From assembly GCA_002361175.1 (NCBI GenBank), contig DESG01000035.1, positions 1 to 64,000 of the forward strand: DNA of 64,000 bases, in the 5' to 3' direction. This document shows, in pieces, positions 28,988 through 37,656 of the stretch. The DNA comes from Lachnoclostridium sp. UBA3320 (GTDB taxonomy: Bacteria; Bacillota; Clostridia; Lachnospirales; Lachnospiraceae). How positions within the stretch are numbered: position 1 is the first letter of the stretch; the number at the start of each line of letters is the position of its first letter. Position numbers and translations under genes: made by a program. A model generated the notes under the pieces. That model made no database searches and was not told the DNA's origin. It saw only the letters and a program-made list of their open reading frames with translations.

Positions 28988-30058
28988 ATGGATGGTGATA
29001 TATTGGCAAAAGAACTACTGGTAAAAAAAGATATAATGAACTTAGACTATGAAGAAATGGAAGAATTTATCCATAGTATGGGTGAAAAAACTTTTAGAGC
29101 AAAACAACTTTATGAATGGATACATAAAAAGCTTGTATGCTCATTTGATGAAATGACTAATATTTCAAAGGAATTTCGAGCAAGCCTTGATAAAAAATGT
29201 ACAATAGAAAGTGTACGAATTATACAAATACAGAAATCAAAAGATGGAACACGCAAATATTTAATGCAGCTTTTAGATGGCAATACAGTTGAAAGTGTGC
29301 TTATGAAATATAAACACGGCAACAGTGTCTGCATTTCAACACAGGTAGGATGCCGAATGGGATGTAAATTTTGCGCTTCAACAGTAGGCGGTCTTATTAG
29401 GAATTTAGAGCCATCTGAGATGCTTGGACAGATTTATCAGATACAGCACACTACAGGAGAGCGAGTATCTAATGTAATACTTATGGGAATAGGTGAACCA
29501 TTAGATAATTACGAAAATGTTGTGAAATTTATAAAGATGCTTTCTGATGAAAGAGGACTTAATATAAGTCAGAGAAATATAACTCTTTCTACATGTGGAC
29601 TTGCAGAAAAACTTACAGAGCTTGTGGATAAACATCTAGGAATAACTATAGCTATATCACTACATGCACCTGATGATGTGCTCCGCAAAGAGATAATGCC
29701 AGTAGCAAAAAAATATTCTATTCAGGATATAATAAAAGCGTGCAGATATTATATAGAACAGACAGGGCGTAGAATAACATTTGAATACAGCCTTATAGAA
29801 GGAGTTAATGATATGCCAGAACACGCCAGAAAGCTTGCCATATTGCTTAGTAGTCTAAACTGTCATGTAAATCTTATACCACTTAATCCTGTAAATGGAA
29901 GAATGGGACATCGTTCTAGCAGGGCAAACGTAGAGCGATTTAAATTAATGCTTGAAAAAAAGGGCATTAACGTTACTATTAGAAGAGAGATGGGCAGTGA
30001 TATAGATGCTGCCTGTGGCCAGCTGCGCAATAAGAACAAAGGAGGGAAATCTACATGA
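28988..30058 (+). CDS. rlmN: dual-specificity RNA methyltransferase RlmN
   Basis: RlmN of about 356 residues, a radical SAM enzyme that methylates C2 of adenosine in 23S rRNA and some tRNAs. The CxxxCxxC cluster motif is CRMGCKFCAST (about 120), and the methyl-carrying C-terminal cysteine is in DAACGQLRN. The start is unclear: ATG 28988 has only a weak AGG close by, and TTG 29003 after GGATGGTG is a good rival. The ATG at 30055 of the next gene overlaps its stop. Confidence 0.94.
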   Translation: MDGDILAKELLVKKDIMNLDYEEMEEFIHSMGEKTFRAKQLYEWIHKKLVCSFDEMTNISKEFRASLDKKCTIESVRIIQIQKSKDGTRKYLMQLLDGNTVESVLMKYKHGNSVCISTQVGCRMGCKFCASTVGGLIRNLEPSEMLGQIYQIQHTTGERVSNVILMGIGEPLDNYENVVKFIKMLSDERGLNISQRNITLSTCGLAEKLTELVDKHLGITIAISLHAPDDVLRKEIMPVAKKYSIQDIIKACRYYIEQTGRRITFEYSLIEGVNDMPEHARKLAILLSSLNCHVNLIPLNPVNGRMGHRSSRANVERFKLMLEKKGINVTIRREMGSDIDAACGQLRNKNKGGKST

Positions 30059-30777
30059 AAGCATATGCAAAAACTGATATAGGAAAAAAACGTTCAATGA
30101 ACCAAGATTACTTTTATTGTAGTAATAATCCTGTTGGCAGTTTCCAGAACCTTTTAATAGCTGCTGACGGCATGGGTGGTCATAGAGCAGGAGACCATGC
30201 TTCAAAGCTTTGTGTAGAAAACATAGTGAAATCAATATCAAGTAACATACATAGTACGCCTGTGACAGTATTTAATGAAGCAATTATGGCTGCTAATAAA
30301 GTTGTCTATGAAGAAGCAAGGCGATATCCCCAATATGAGGGAATGGGCACAACTGTAGTGGCATGTACACTGCTTGACAAGACATTATATGTGGCAAATA
30401 TAGGAGATTCACGCCTGTATTTAATAAGTGATGAAATAAAACAAGTGACAAGTGACCATTCGCTTGTAGAAGAAATGGTAAAAAAAGGTGATATAACAGA
30501 GAGAGAGGCAAGAGTTCATCCACAGAAAAATATAATAACAAGAGCACTTGGAATAGATGACCAAGTACATGCTGATTATTTTGAAATATCAGTGGAAACA
30601 TCAGATATTGTACTTTTGTGCACAGACGGGCTTACAAATATGATTGAAGATGATGATATTGAATATATTGTAAAACACAGCGGCTCCATAGAAAAGGCTG
30701 TTAATTCACTAGTTGCCAAAGCAAATGAAAATGGGGGTTACGATAATATTACAGTAATCCTTGCGGTAGTAAATTGA
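30055..30777 (+). CDS. prpC: PP2C-family protein phosphatase
   Basis: Ser/Thr phosphatase of 240 residues, the counterpart of the kinase that follows. PP2C metal-site motifs are visible: DGMGGHRAGDHAS (about 34), GTTVVACTL, VANIGDSRLYLI, CTDGLTNM and GGYDNITVI. It opens AKTDIGKKRSMNQDYF, the family start. Its ATG overlaps the rlmN stop. The phosphatase would reverse phosphorylation by the PASTA kinase on wall and cell-division proteins. Confidence 0.95.
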   Translation: MKAYAKTDIGKKRSMNQDYFYCSNNPVGSFQNLLIAADGMGGHRAGDHASKLCVENIVKSISSNIHSTPVTVFNEAIMAANKVVYEEARRYPQYEGMGTTVVACTLLDKTLYVANIGDSRLYLISDEIKQVTSDHSLVEEMVKKGDITEREARVHPQKNIITRALGIDDQVHADYFEISVETSDIVLLCTDGLTNMIEDDDIEYIVKHSGSIEKAVNSLVAKANENGGYDNITVILAVVN

Positions 30778-30805
30778 CAGTGTAAGCAGCAGATTGGAGG
30801 GTATA

Positions 30806-32908
30806 ATGATTAGTCTGGGCATGATGATAAGCGAAAGATATGAAATTATTGATAAAGTTGGCTCTGGCGGCATGGCAGATGTGTATAAAGCAAAAGACCA
30901 CCGTCTGAATCGATTTGTTGCTATAAAGATTTTAAAACAAGAATACAGTAATGATGCAAAGTATGTAACAAAATTTAGAGTAGAGGCACAATCTGTTGCA
31001 GGATTGTCACACCCTAATATTGTAAATGTATATGATGTAGGCGATGATAATGGGCTGTCTTATATTGTAATGGAGCTTGTTGAAGGCATAACTCTTAAAA
31101 AGTTTATCGAAAAAAAAGGTAAATTGGATATAAAAGAAGCAGTAGGCATAGGTATACAAATCGCACAGGGAATTGAAGTTGCACACGAAAATCATATTAT
31201 ACATCGTGACATTAAGCCTCAAAATATTATTATTTCAAAAGAAGGAAAAGTCAAAGTAACTGATTTTGGTATTGCAAAAGCTGCAACGTCTAATACAATT
31301 ACATCTAATGCAATGGGTTCAGTACATTATATAAGCCCCGAACAGGCAAGAGGGGGCTATAGTGATGAAAAAAGTGATATCTATTCTCTTGGCGTTACAA
31401 TGTATGAGATGCTTTCTGGAAGAGTGCCATTTGAGGGAGAACGCACCGTTACTGTTGCACTTGCGCATATACAAGATGAAGCTGCAACTCTTGATGAGAT
31501 AGAGCCTGATATGCCTCACAGTCTTTCTAAAATAGTACAGAAATGTATGCAGAAAAAACCTGATATGCGTTATATGTCAGTTGCAGCACTTATTACAGAT
31601 TTGAAGCGTTCACTGATAGAGCCTGATGGCAATTATGTAATGTTTATGGAAGACAATTCTGATTCGCCTACTATTATGCTTTCAGATTCCGATTTAGGGA
31701 ATATAAAAGAAGCAACAAAAGTAATGCCTGACATTGACAGAGAAGAAGAAATTCCCGAAGAAGATATTATAGATCCTAAACTTGAAAGAATACTTAAAAT
31801 ATGTAGTGGTGTTGTTGCAGTAATAATTATAGTCGTAATAGTTATAATTATCGGAAAAGTAAGTGGCTGGTGGGGCAAACCATCTAAAAAGGTAGAGACG
31901 ACACCACCGCCAGAGGCAACAAGTTCTGTTGTTCCTTCTACAGAGCCTGTTTCAGACCTTATAGAAGTACCTAAAATTGTAGGATATACACTTGCTGACG
32001 CAGAAGATATACTTGACAGTGCCAAGCTTAAATATCGCCTAGAACCTGTTGAATCCGATGAGGAAGTTAATCAAGTTACAGACCAGAATCCAGAGGCTGG
32101 TAAGCAAGTTAAAGAATATTCTACTGTAATAGTTTATTATAGCCAGGGTAAAGAAGAAAATTATATAACAATTCCAAATTTCGTAAACGATTCAGTTGAC
32201 AGTGTAATGACTGCGCTTATAAATCTTGGTCTTAAAGTGGCAGGACAGGACGAAATGTACAGTGAAAGTGTTGATGCTGGTTTAGTATGTGGTACTTATC
32301 CAGTTATAGGCTCTGCTGTGAAAAAAGGGACTGCTGTTACTATACAGATAAGCAAAGGGCCTGAAAGAAAGACTACAAAAGTGCCATATATTGTTGGCAA
32401 AGAGGTTTCTGTAGCACTGGCAAGACTTGAAGAGAGAGGACTTAAAGGAAATACTGATGATGTGACGTATATACATTCTGATAAATATCCAGAGGGAATA
32501 GTGGTAACACAGTCAATCGCAAGAGGAACAGAGGTAGAAGCAGGCACAGTAATAGATTACGCTGTAAGTCTAGGACCAAAAGACCCTGAACCTGAACCTG
32601 AAACCCCAACTGATACTCCCGAGCCCCCAGAACCTTCAGATGATGATGTTTCGTATGTATATATGGGAAGTGTTACGATAGCTGGCAATCCATTTGACTT
32701 TCCAGATGATACTGGAAGAATTAAACTTGTACTTAATCAAGATGGCAGAGAACGTACAGTTTGGAATGGGACATTAGGCTATGACGATTTTCCTATGAAA
32801 TTTGAATTTGAAGGCTGGAGCGAAAACAATGGAACTATAACACTTTATAAAGACGATGAAGCGACAGGCAATTCATATTATGTAGAATTTGAAAAGGTTG
32901 TAGAATGA
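30806..32908 (+). CDS. prkC: PASTA-domain Ser/Thr kinase with extra C-terminal domain
   Basis: Membrane kinase of 700 residues. I chose ATG 30806, five bases after GGAGGG. The cytosolic kinase domain (about 10-275) has GSGGMADVYKA, the catalytic HRDIKPQNII, DFGIAK, and APE-like SPEQARGG. A transmembrane helix lies at about 333-352. Three PASTA repeats follow (about 385-448, 451-515, 525-590), which bind wall muropeptides or lipid II in relatives. After an E/P/T linker there is an additional roughly 90-residue beta-rich domain (611-700) not standard for PrkC. It shares an operon with its phosphatase and rsgA, as in many Firmicutes. Confidence 0.95.
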   Translation: MISLGMMISERYEIIDKVGSGGMADVYKAKDHRLNRFVAIKILKQEYSNDAKYVTKFRVEAQSVAGLSHPNIVNVYDVGDDNGLSYIVMELVEGITLKKFIEKKGKLDIKEAVGIGIQIAQGIEVAHENHIIHRDIKPQNIIISKEGKVKVTDFGIAKAATSNTITSNAMGSVHYISPEQARGGYSDEKSDIYSLGVTMYEMLSGRVPFEGERTVTVALAHIQDEAATLDEIEPDMPHSLSKIVQKCMQKKPDMRYMSVAALITDLKRSLIEPDGNYVMFMEDNSDSPTIMLSDSDLGNIKEATKVMPDIDREEEIPEEDIIDPKLERILKICSGVVAVIIIVVIVIIIGKVSGWWGKPSKKVETTPPPEATSSVVPSTEPVSDLIEVPKIVGYTLADAEDILDSAKLKYRLEPVESDEEVNQVTDQNPEAGKQVKEYSTVIVYYSQGKEENYITIPNFVNDSVDSVMTALINLGLKVAGQDEMYSESVDAGLVCGTYPVIGSAVKKGTAVTIQISKGPERKTTKVPYIVGKEVSVALARLEERGLKGNTDDVTYIHSDKYPEGIVVTQSIARGTEVEAGTVIDYAVSLGPKDPEPEPETPTDTPEPPEPSDDDVSYVYMGSVTIAGNPFDFPDDTGRIKLVLNQDGRERTVWNGTLGYDDFPMKFEFEGWSENNGTITLYKDDEATGNSYYVEFEKVVE

Positions 32909-33786
32909 TGAATGGTAAAATAGTGCGTGGCATAGCAGGATTTTATTATGTACATGTAAAAGAGGCAGGAATATTTGAATGTAAAGCAAAAGGAATATTT
33001 AGAAACAACAATATAAAGCCATTAGTAGGTGACAATGTAAAACTGGAAATATTAGACAGTGAAAAAATGCTTGGAAATATTACAGATATACTTCCAAGGA
33101 ATAATTCTATTATACGTCCTGCTGTTGCCAATATTGACCAAGCAGTTGTTATAATTGCAGCATCATATCCCAAACCTGACTTAAACCTTCTTGATAGATT
33201 CCTGCTTATGATGAGAATGCAAAATATATCAACAGCAGTGTGTTTTAATAAGTCTGATGATGCAGATGAAGAATGGCTTTTACAGCTTGCAGATAACTAC
33301 AGGGGTAGTGATTGTACAGTTTATATGACAAGCACAGTAACAGGAGATGGAATTGCAGAGTTTAAACAAGGAATGACAGGAAAGACAACTGTGCTTGCAG
33401 GACCTTCTGGTGTTGGAAAGTCATCTGTTATAAACAGTTTATTTCCAGAAGCACAGATGGCTGTTGGCGATATAAGCAGCAAGATAAAAAGAGGCAGACA
33501 CACAACTAGACATTCAGAGCTTCTAAGTCTTGGAAAAGAGACATATATAATGGACACGCCAGGTTTTACATCATTAAAATTGCTATTATTAGAAAAAGAA
33601 GAGCTTAAACGGTATTATCCTGAATTTGAGCCTTATATGGACAGATGTAGATTTCTTGGGTGTTCACACATTAACGAACCTGGATGTGCTATAAAAGATG
33701 CTGTACAAAACAATAATATTTCACAAAGCAGATACAATAACTATAAACAGTTCTACGAAGAAATAAGCCATATGAAAAAGTATTAA
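32905..33786 (+). CDS. rsgA: ribosome small-subunit GTPase RsgA
   Basis: RsgA of 293 residues, a circularly permuted GTPase that checks maturation of the 30S subunit. The N-terminal OB fold (1-65) is followed by G4 (FNKSD), then G1 GPSGVGKSSVIN (about 166), with the permuted G3 DTPGFTS. A C-terminal zinc site uses CRFLGCSHINEPGC (three Cys and a His). ATGATG overlaps the end of the kinase gene, so the start is one of these two codons. An rpe gene usually follows here but does not. Confidence 0.96.
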   Translation: MMNGKIVRGIAGFYYVHVKEAGIFECKAKGIFRNNNIKPLVGDNVKLEILDSEKMLGNITDILPRNNSIIRPAVANIDQAVVIIAASYPKPDLNLLDRFLLMMRMQNISTAVCFNKSDDADEEWLLQLADNYRGSDCTVYMTSTVTGDGIAEFKQGMTGKTTVLAGPSGVGKSSVINSLFPEAQMAVGDISSKIKRGRHTTRHSELLSLGKETYIMDTPGFTSLKLLLLEKEELKRYYPEFEPYMDRCRFLGCSHINEPGCAIKDAVQNNNISQSRYNNYKQFYEEISHMKKY

Positions 33787-33816
33787 ATATATAGAAATGG
33801 ACATAGAAAGTGATTT

Positions 33817-34491
33817 ATGATTGAAAGAACTCTTATTATTGGCGGTGGAGACATTGATTATACTTTTACCAAAAAATACCTTTCAGAACAAAAATTTGAC
33901 AGTGTAGTATGTGCTGATTCAGGTCTTGACGTAGCGGATAAGCTTGGACTTGATGTCAACTTCTTAATGGGTGATTTTGACAGTGTGGAAAAAGAAATTT
34001 TGTCAAAATATATGAAAAAAGATTTTTTAGGCAGTAATACAAGATATATAAAATACCCAAAAGAAAAAGACTATACTGATATGCACCTTGTTCTGGAGTG
34101 GACATTAGAGCAAAAACCATCTGAGATAGTTATACTTGGCGCAACAGGTAGAAGACTTGACCACTTTATTGCTAATGTAAATATACTGCTGCTTGCTCTG
34201 GAAAAAAAAATACCAGCATATATAATTGACAGATATAACAAACTGTGCCTAATTAACAGTGAATATAGAATTAATAGGCACAGTTTATGGGGAAAATATA
34301 TATCAATCTGCCCATTTACAGAAGAAGTTACAGGTGTATCTTTGTATGGTTTTAAATATCCTCTTACTAGTGAAACAATAAAAAAAGGCGGCAGCAGGAC
34401 AGTTAGCAATGAACTTGCAGATAATATAGACGAAGCTGTAATTTCACTTGACCAAGGTATACTAATAGTAATTGAATCAAAAGATAAATAA
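33817..34491 (+). CDS. thiN: thiamine pyrophosphokinase
   Basis: ThiN of 224 residues converts thiamine to thiamine pyrophosphate using ATP. The N-terminal catalytic domain shows VVCADSGLDVADKLGL, MGDFDSV (about 51), KYPKEKDYTDMHLVLEW (about 89), and GATGRRLDHFIANV (about 111). The C-terminal domain ends in the conserved SETIKKGGSRTVSNE beta region. It closes the housekeeping cluster and is followed at once by a terminator. Confidence 0.94.
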   Translation: MIERTLIIGGGDIDYTFTKKYLSEQKFDSVVCADSGLDVADKLGLDVNFLMGDFDSVEKEILSKYMKKDFLGSNTRYIKYPKEKDYTDMHLVLEWTLEQKPSEIVILGATGRRLDHFIANVNILLLALEKKIPAYIIDRYNKLCLINSEYRINRHSLWGKYISICPFTEEVTGVSLYGFKYPLTSETIKKGGSRTVSNELADNIDEAVISLDQGILIVIESKDK

Positions 34492-34512
34492 AGCCAGTAT
34501 ATGGCTTTTTTA
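34490..34512 (+). terminator. rho-independent terminator after thiN
   Basis: AAGCCA pairs with TGGCTT around a short loop directly after the thiN stop, then a run of six T. It ends the long dapF-thiN cluster. Confidence 0.85.
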
Positions 34513-35095
34513 TTTTACTGAAAGCGGCAGTGCTATCTGTACCATAAAACCACCATACTGGCTGTGGCATACAGTAGTAGTGCCGCTATGTGAAGACACA
34601 ATCTGTTTTACAATCAAAAGTCCAAGACCATGACGTTGTTTAACTGCGCTTTCATCACGAAACATATAGTGTGGTGTATTGTTAATTTTATAAATCTGTT
34701 CATCTGTTGCCCCAATTCCATTATCAGAAATTTATATAACAATATACTTTTGTTTTTTATTATCTTTTACTGTTATTTTTAACAACTTCAGCACGTGACA
34801 AATCAATCTCACTCGCCACAAGCTTTATTACTGGGTCTTCTTCTTTATAGCATCTGCGAAGTATTGCCGTAATCCTAAACAGAAGCTCTTTCGGAAGAAA
34901 AGGTTTTACAATATAATCATCTGCACCAATCCCAAAACCTCTAAACTTATCATTATCTTCACCACATGCTGTTAAAAAAAGGACAGGAAAATTGCCCTTA
35001 TGTCTTAATTGTTCCATTAACGAAAAGCCATCATCATCAGGGAGCATGACATCTAGTATCGCTAATTCTGGTATCTGCATACTAGCAGTATAATT
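34510..35095 (-). pseudogene. collapsed two-component system (regulator fused to kinase remnant)
   Basis: Read on the minus strand, the first part (about 35080-34790) is a receiver domain lacking its first 40 residues: LAILDVMLPDDDGFSLMEQL, then FGIGADDYIVKPF. It stops near IDLSRAEVV, just where the DNA-binding domain should begin. From about 34785 the sequence is the ATPase domain of a histidine kinase: LKITVKDNKKQKYIVI, a TAA at 34732-34734, ISDNGIGATDEQIYKI, and the G box RHGLGLLIVKQIV, ending at 34510. A deletion therefore removed the regulator's winged helix and the whole N-terminal part of the kinase. The TAA fits a single base change from TAT. Confidence 0.8.
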
Positions 35096-35230
35096 AAGTT
35101 ATTACACCCAAAATTAGTACACAGCTTCTTTTTGTGGAAAAAATATTTAATAATCTTTGTCAGATTTCAGAAACTTAAAAAGTACTATATATGAATGTAC
35201 ATTTACAACAGGTTTTGAAGCCAGGCATAG

Positions 35231-35494
35231 ACAAAACCAGAAAGTCAGTGGTATATATGTAACAAAAGTCTCTATAAAGACATACAAGAAAAATCACAAG
35301 AGCTTAATATTAATAATATAGAAATCTCTCCATTATCACTAAGAATAGATGGAATTGGCAGTCTATATGGTAAAAAGACTAAAGTTATATCTGATGTATA
35401 CTTTGATGATATAGCAATTGAATTAAAAGATGACACTGTTGTAAAAAGGAGTAATTTTTTAACTTGTGATTTCCATATATTTAAAAGCTTATAA
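35231..35494 (+). pseudogene. unrecognised coding remnant
   Basis: An open frame of 88 codons with no start codon in a plausible place, reading TKPESQWYICNKSLYKDIQ and later LSLRIDGIGSLYGKKTKVIS, then FDDIAIELKDDTVVKR. Codon use looks like real protein. A terminator hairpin follows. I take it as the tail of a lost gene; its family is unknown. Confidence 0.35.
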
Positions 35495-35518
35495 AAGAAT
35501 TGTTTATGTAATTAAAGT

Positions 35519-35548
35519 AGAGCGCAGCTTAAAGAGTTGCGCTCTTTA
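35519..35548. terminator. hairpin terminator, probably bidirectional
   Basis: AGAGCGCAGC pairs with GTTGCGCTCT, followed by TTT. It lies between the plus-strand remnant and the stop codon of the minus-strand XRE remnant, so it could serve both. Confidence 0.7.
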
Positions 35549-35773
35549 AAGATGTTCCTTATATGCTTGTAACATATAAAAAAACAAATGTTGTTCCTTT
35601 TTTGGCAAAGATTGGAGCAATTCTAATGATTCTAATAAAAGAGGGGAACACTCAGAATTAGAATATTCTAAAACTTTACCAATATGACATTCTAAAAAAT
35701 CGCAAATTTCAGAAAGTGTATCTAAACTAGGCTTTGTTATACCACGTTCTAACTGACTTATGAACCCAAAATA
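35546..35773 (-). pseudogene. headless XRE-family regulator
   Basis: On the minus strand the frame enters at about 35773 and reads YFGFISQLERGITKPSLDTL, then SEICDFLECHIGKVLEY, and continues for about 30 residues to a stop at 35546. GFISQLERG is the recognition helix region of a Cro/CI-type helix-turn-helix; the first roughly 25 residues, including the start and first helices, are absent. The broken edge coincides with the start of a plus-strand surface-protein fragment, marking a deletion junction near 35765-35775. Confidence 0.7.
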
Positions 35774-36439
35774 TATGGTAACGGTAAAACACAGACAATA
35801 GACGGAAAAAAGGTGAATAACAAAGTATGTACTGTTTATACAGATATCCTTGCTTCATACAAATATACAGTGAATAGTAAAAATATAGTAAAACCAGCAG
35901 TTGGTAAGGTTATTGTTGGTGTCACTAAATCTGATACTAAGCCAGAGGTAAGTAATAAGAATAAGATTACAGATACTTCTGCATCTAGCATTGCAAAAGC
36001 AAAAATCAAGAACGGACAAATAACAGTGACAGCAGTTGGCAAAGAAGGCGGGCTTGTTTATCTATGGGTCATAGATACTGGCAACAAAGGAGTTTCTGCA
36101 AGTTGTCCTATAAATGTAAAGCTTGCCCCTAAGAAACTTGAAATGCAGAGTACAACAGGAACTAAGCTTACAAAAACAAAACTTGCGAATGGCAATACAC
36201 TTGATGTATGTGTGGCAGGGCTTGTAGGCTCAACAAAAACAAATGATTGTACATACACAGTAACAGTTGATTCAAAATGTCAGAGTTATATTACTGTCAC
36301 CCCTGTAGATGGCAGCACAAATAAGTTCACAATTAAAGCAACAGGTCTTAAAAATAATAAAGATACTAAAGCAACTGTTACCTTTAAATGTGACCAAAAT
36401 GGCAAGAAAACTAATTTTTCTTTGACAGTTACAAAGTAA
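35753..36439 (+). CDS. N-terminally truncated Ig-like surface protein fragment
   Basis: An open frame from about 35753, with a first possible GTG start at 35813 (208 residues). It is rich in Lys, Thr and Asn and in short beta strands: KPAVGKVIVGVTKSD, AKAKIKNGQITVTAVGKEGG, and a repeat-like end FTIKATGLKNNKDTKATVTF. This resembles bacterial Ig-like (Big_2 type) domains of surface proteins. There is no signal peptide, anchor, or convincing ribosome binding site at the GTG, and the frame continues upstream through YGNGKTQTIDGKKV, so the N-terminus has been lost. It ends before a strong terminator. Function unknown; probably a non-functional fragment. Confidence 0.55.
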   Translation: MTYEPKIYGNGKTQTIDGKKVNNKVCTVYTDILASYKYTVNSKNIVKPAVGKVIVGVTKSDTKPEVSNKNKITDTSASSIAKAKIKNGQITVTAVGKEGGLVYLWVIDTGNKGVSASCPINVKLAPKKLEMQSTTGTKLTKTKLANGNTLDVCVAGLVGSTKTNDCTYTVTVDSKCQSYITVTPVDGSTNKFTIKATGLKNNKDTKATVTFKCDQNGKKTNFSLTVTK

Positions 36440-36466
36440 ACTAATCTATAAATTTGTAAAGCTATA

Positions 36467-36499
36467 AATTCGGATGCAGCTTAAGGCTACATCCGAATT
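36467..36499. terminator. strong bidirectional terminator
   Basis: AATTCGGATGCAGC pairs with GGCTACATCCGAATT (one mismatch/wobble), with T-rich sequence on both sides. It separates the surface fragment from the convergent Rpn-family gene. Confidence 0.8.
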
Positions 36500-36522
36500 A
36501 TATAGTAATTTTTTATTGACTA

Positions 36523-37491
36523 TTATTTAAGCCCAAGCCACTCCTTTACGGTTTCCACCGCATATCCTACACCTTGCGCAATCTTTTCAACGTCAAGTCC
36601 AAGATTATAAAAATTATTTGCCACCTCTCTGGCTTTCTTTAATTCCCCATTTTGTTCGGATTCTTTTCTCATTTCCTGAATTGCTTGACACATATCAATC
36701 ACCTCGTCCTCTTCATTATATTTTATTCCAAAATGTGTAATTACTTCAATCACATCAGCCGCTCGTCGTTCCATTTCCCGAAATCGTTTTTCATTGTCTT
36801 TTAATATTCGATTTAAGTTTTCCTTATCTTTTGAATATTTGATGAACAACATAACTTCTCGTAAACTAGACTGAAATTTCATAATCTCATTATCCGACAT
36901 CTGAGCTGGGGCGATTAAATTTATTTGATAATTATTCATACAGGCAAGCACATCTGGGTCTGAAATGTCCATCATGTCAAATAAGCTTAACGGCCCATCC
37001 CATTTTTCTGAACCAAAAAATATAGTCACTGTAACAGAAGGTATCAATCTATCTTCTTTCCAAAAGCCACTTAGAAATTCACCTACATTTGGAGTTTTCT
37101 TATTTTTTTCTCCCTGCTCACGTTTTTGTTTCACCTCTTTTCGATGTGATTTTGCTGCTTCTTCTACTTGTCCTGCGTATTCTAATGCATCGTAAAGATT
37201 ATTTTTCACAGCCATTGCATAATGGATTTCTGTCTGGTTCTCCGCTCCATAAAGGACATACTCCATCTTTCCGTCTGTCATTGCGGCATACAGTTTCTGC
37301 ACATCACGGAATTTCTGGACTGGAACAACGGCCCCATCTGCCCCATATGGCAGTACAATCTTCGTAGAATCACGCTCTGTAAGCTGTTCTGGCAAAATTA
37401 CCTGTCTGCCACCATAAATATAGTAGTTAAAAATATCAGCAAAGATGTCTGCATCTTTTACATAATCTTTTGTAATTGTATCTGCCTTCAA
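36523..37491 (-). CDS. Rpn-family PD-(D/E)XK nuclease
   Basis: A 322-residue protein starting at TTG behind GGTGAATAC. It matches the Rpn/YhgA-like class often labelled putative transposase: an N-terminal DIFADIFNYYIYGG, then KIEYVL-like KMEYVLYGAENQTEIHYAMA, where the E-x-Q pattern is the expected nuclease site. SVTVTIFFGSEKWDGPLSLFDM follows, a conserved mid-region of the group. The C-terminal third is coiled coil (EKRFREMERRAADVI) ending with AREVANNFYNLGLDVEKIAQ. E. coli Rpn proteins promote RecA-independent recombination. Genes of this group are multicopy in Lachnospiraceae. It adjoins the decayed region. Confidence 0.75.
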   Translation of the reverse strand: MKADTITKDYVKDADIFADIFNYYIYGGRQVILPEQLTERDSTKIVLPYGADGAVVPVQKFRDVQKLYAAMTDGKMEYVLYGAENQTEIHYAMAVKNNLYDALEYAGQVEEAAKSHRKEVKQKREQGEKNKKTPNVGEFLSGFWKEDRLIPSVTVTIFFGSEKWDGPLSLFDMMDISDPDVLACMNNYQINLIAPAQMSDNEIMKFQSSLREVMLFIKYSKDKENLNRILKDNEKRFREMERRAADVIEVITHFGIKYNEEDEVIDMCQAIQEMRKESEQNGELKKAREVANNFYNLGLDVEKIAQGVGYAVETVKEWLGLK

Positions 37492-37656
37492 CGGTATTCA
37501 CCACTTTTCGCATAAATTTATAGCAGATATTTCTTTGATAAAACCTTTATCCTGCCATGGGTTAATTATACTAAAGGAGCTGCTTTTTTTCAAGCATATA
37601 TATGATGCCGGACAGAATAAACGCATGAATAGAATATTATAGTTTTTTACACAATT

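Noticed and set aside
35813..36439. Complete secreted protein starting at GTG 35813
   Set aside because: The frame is open upstream to 35753, the GTG lacks a proper binding site, and there is no signal peptide, so a truncated fragment fits better.
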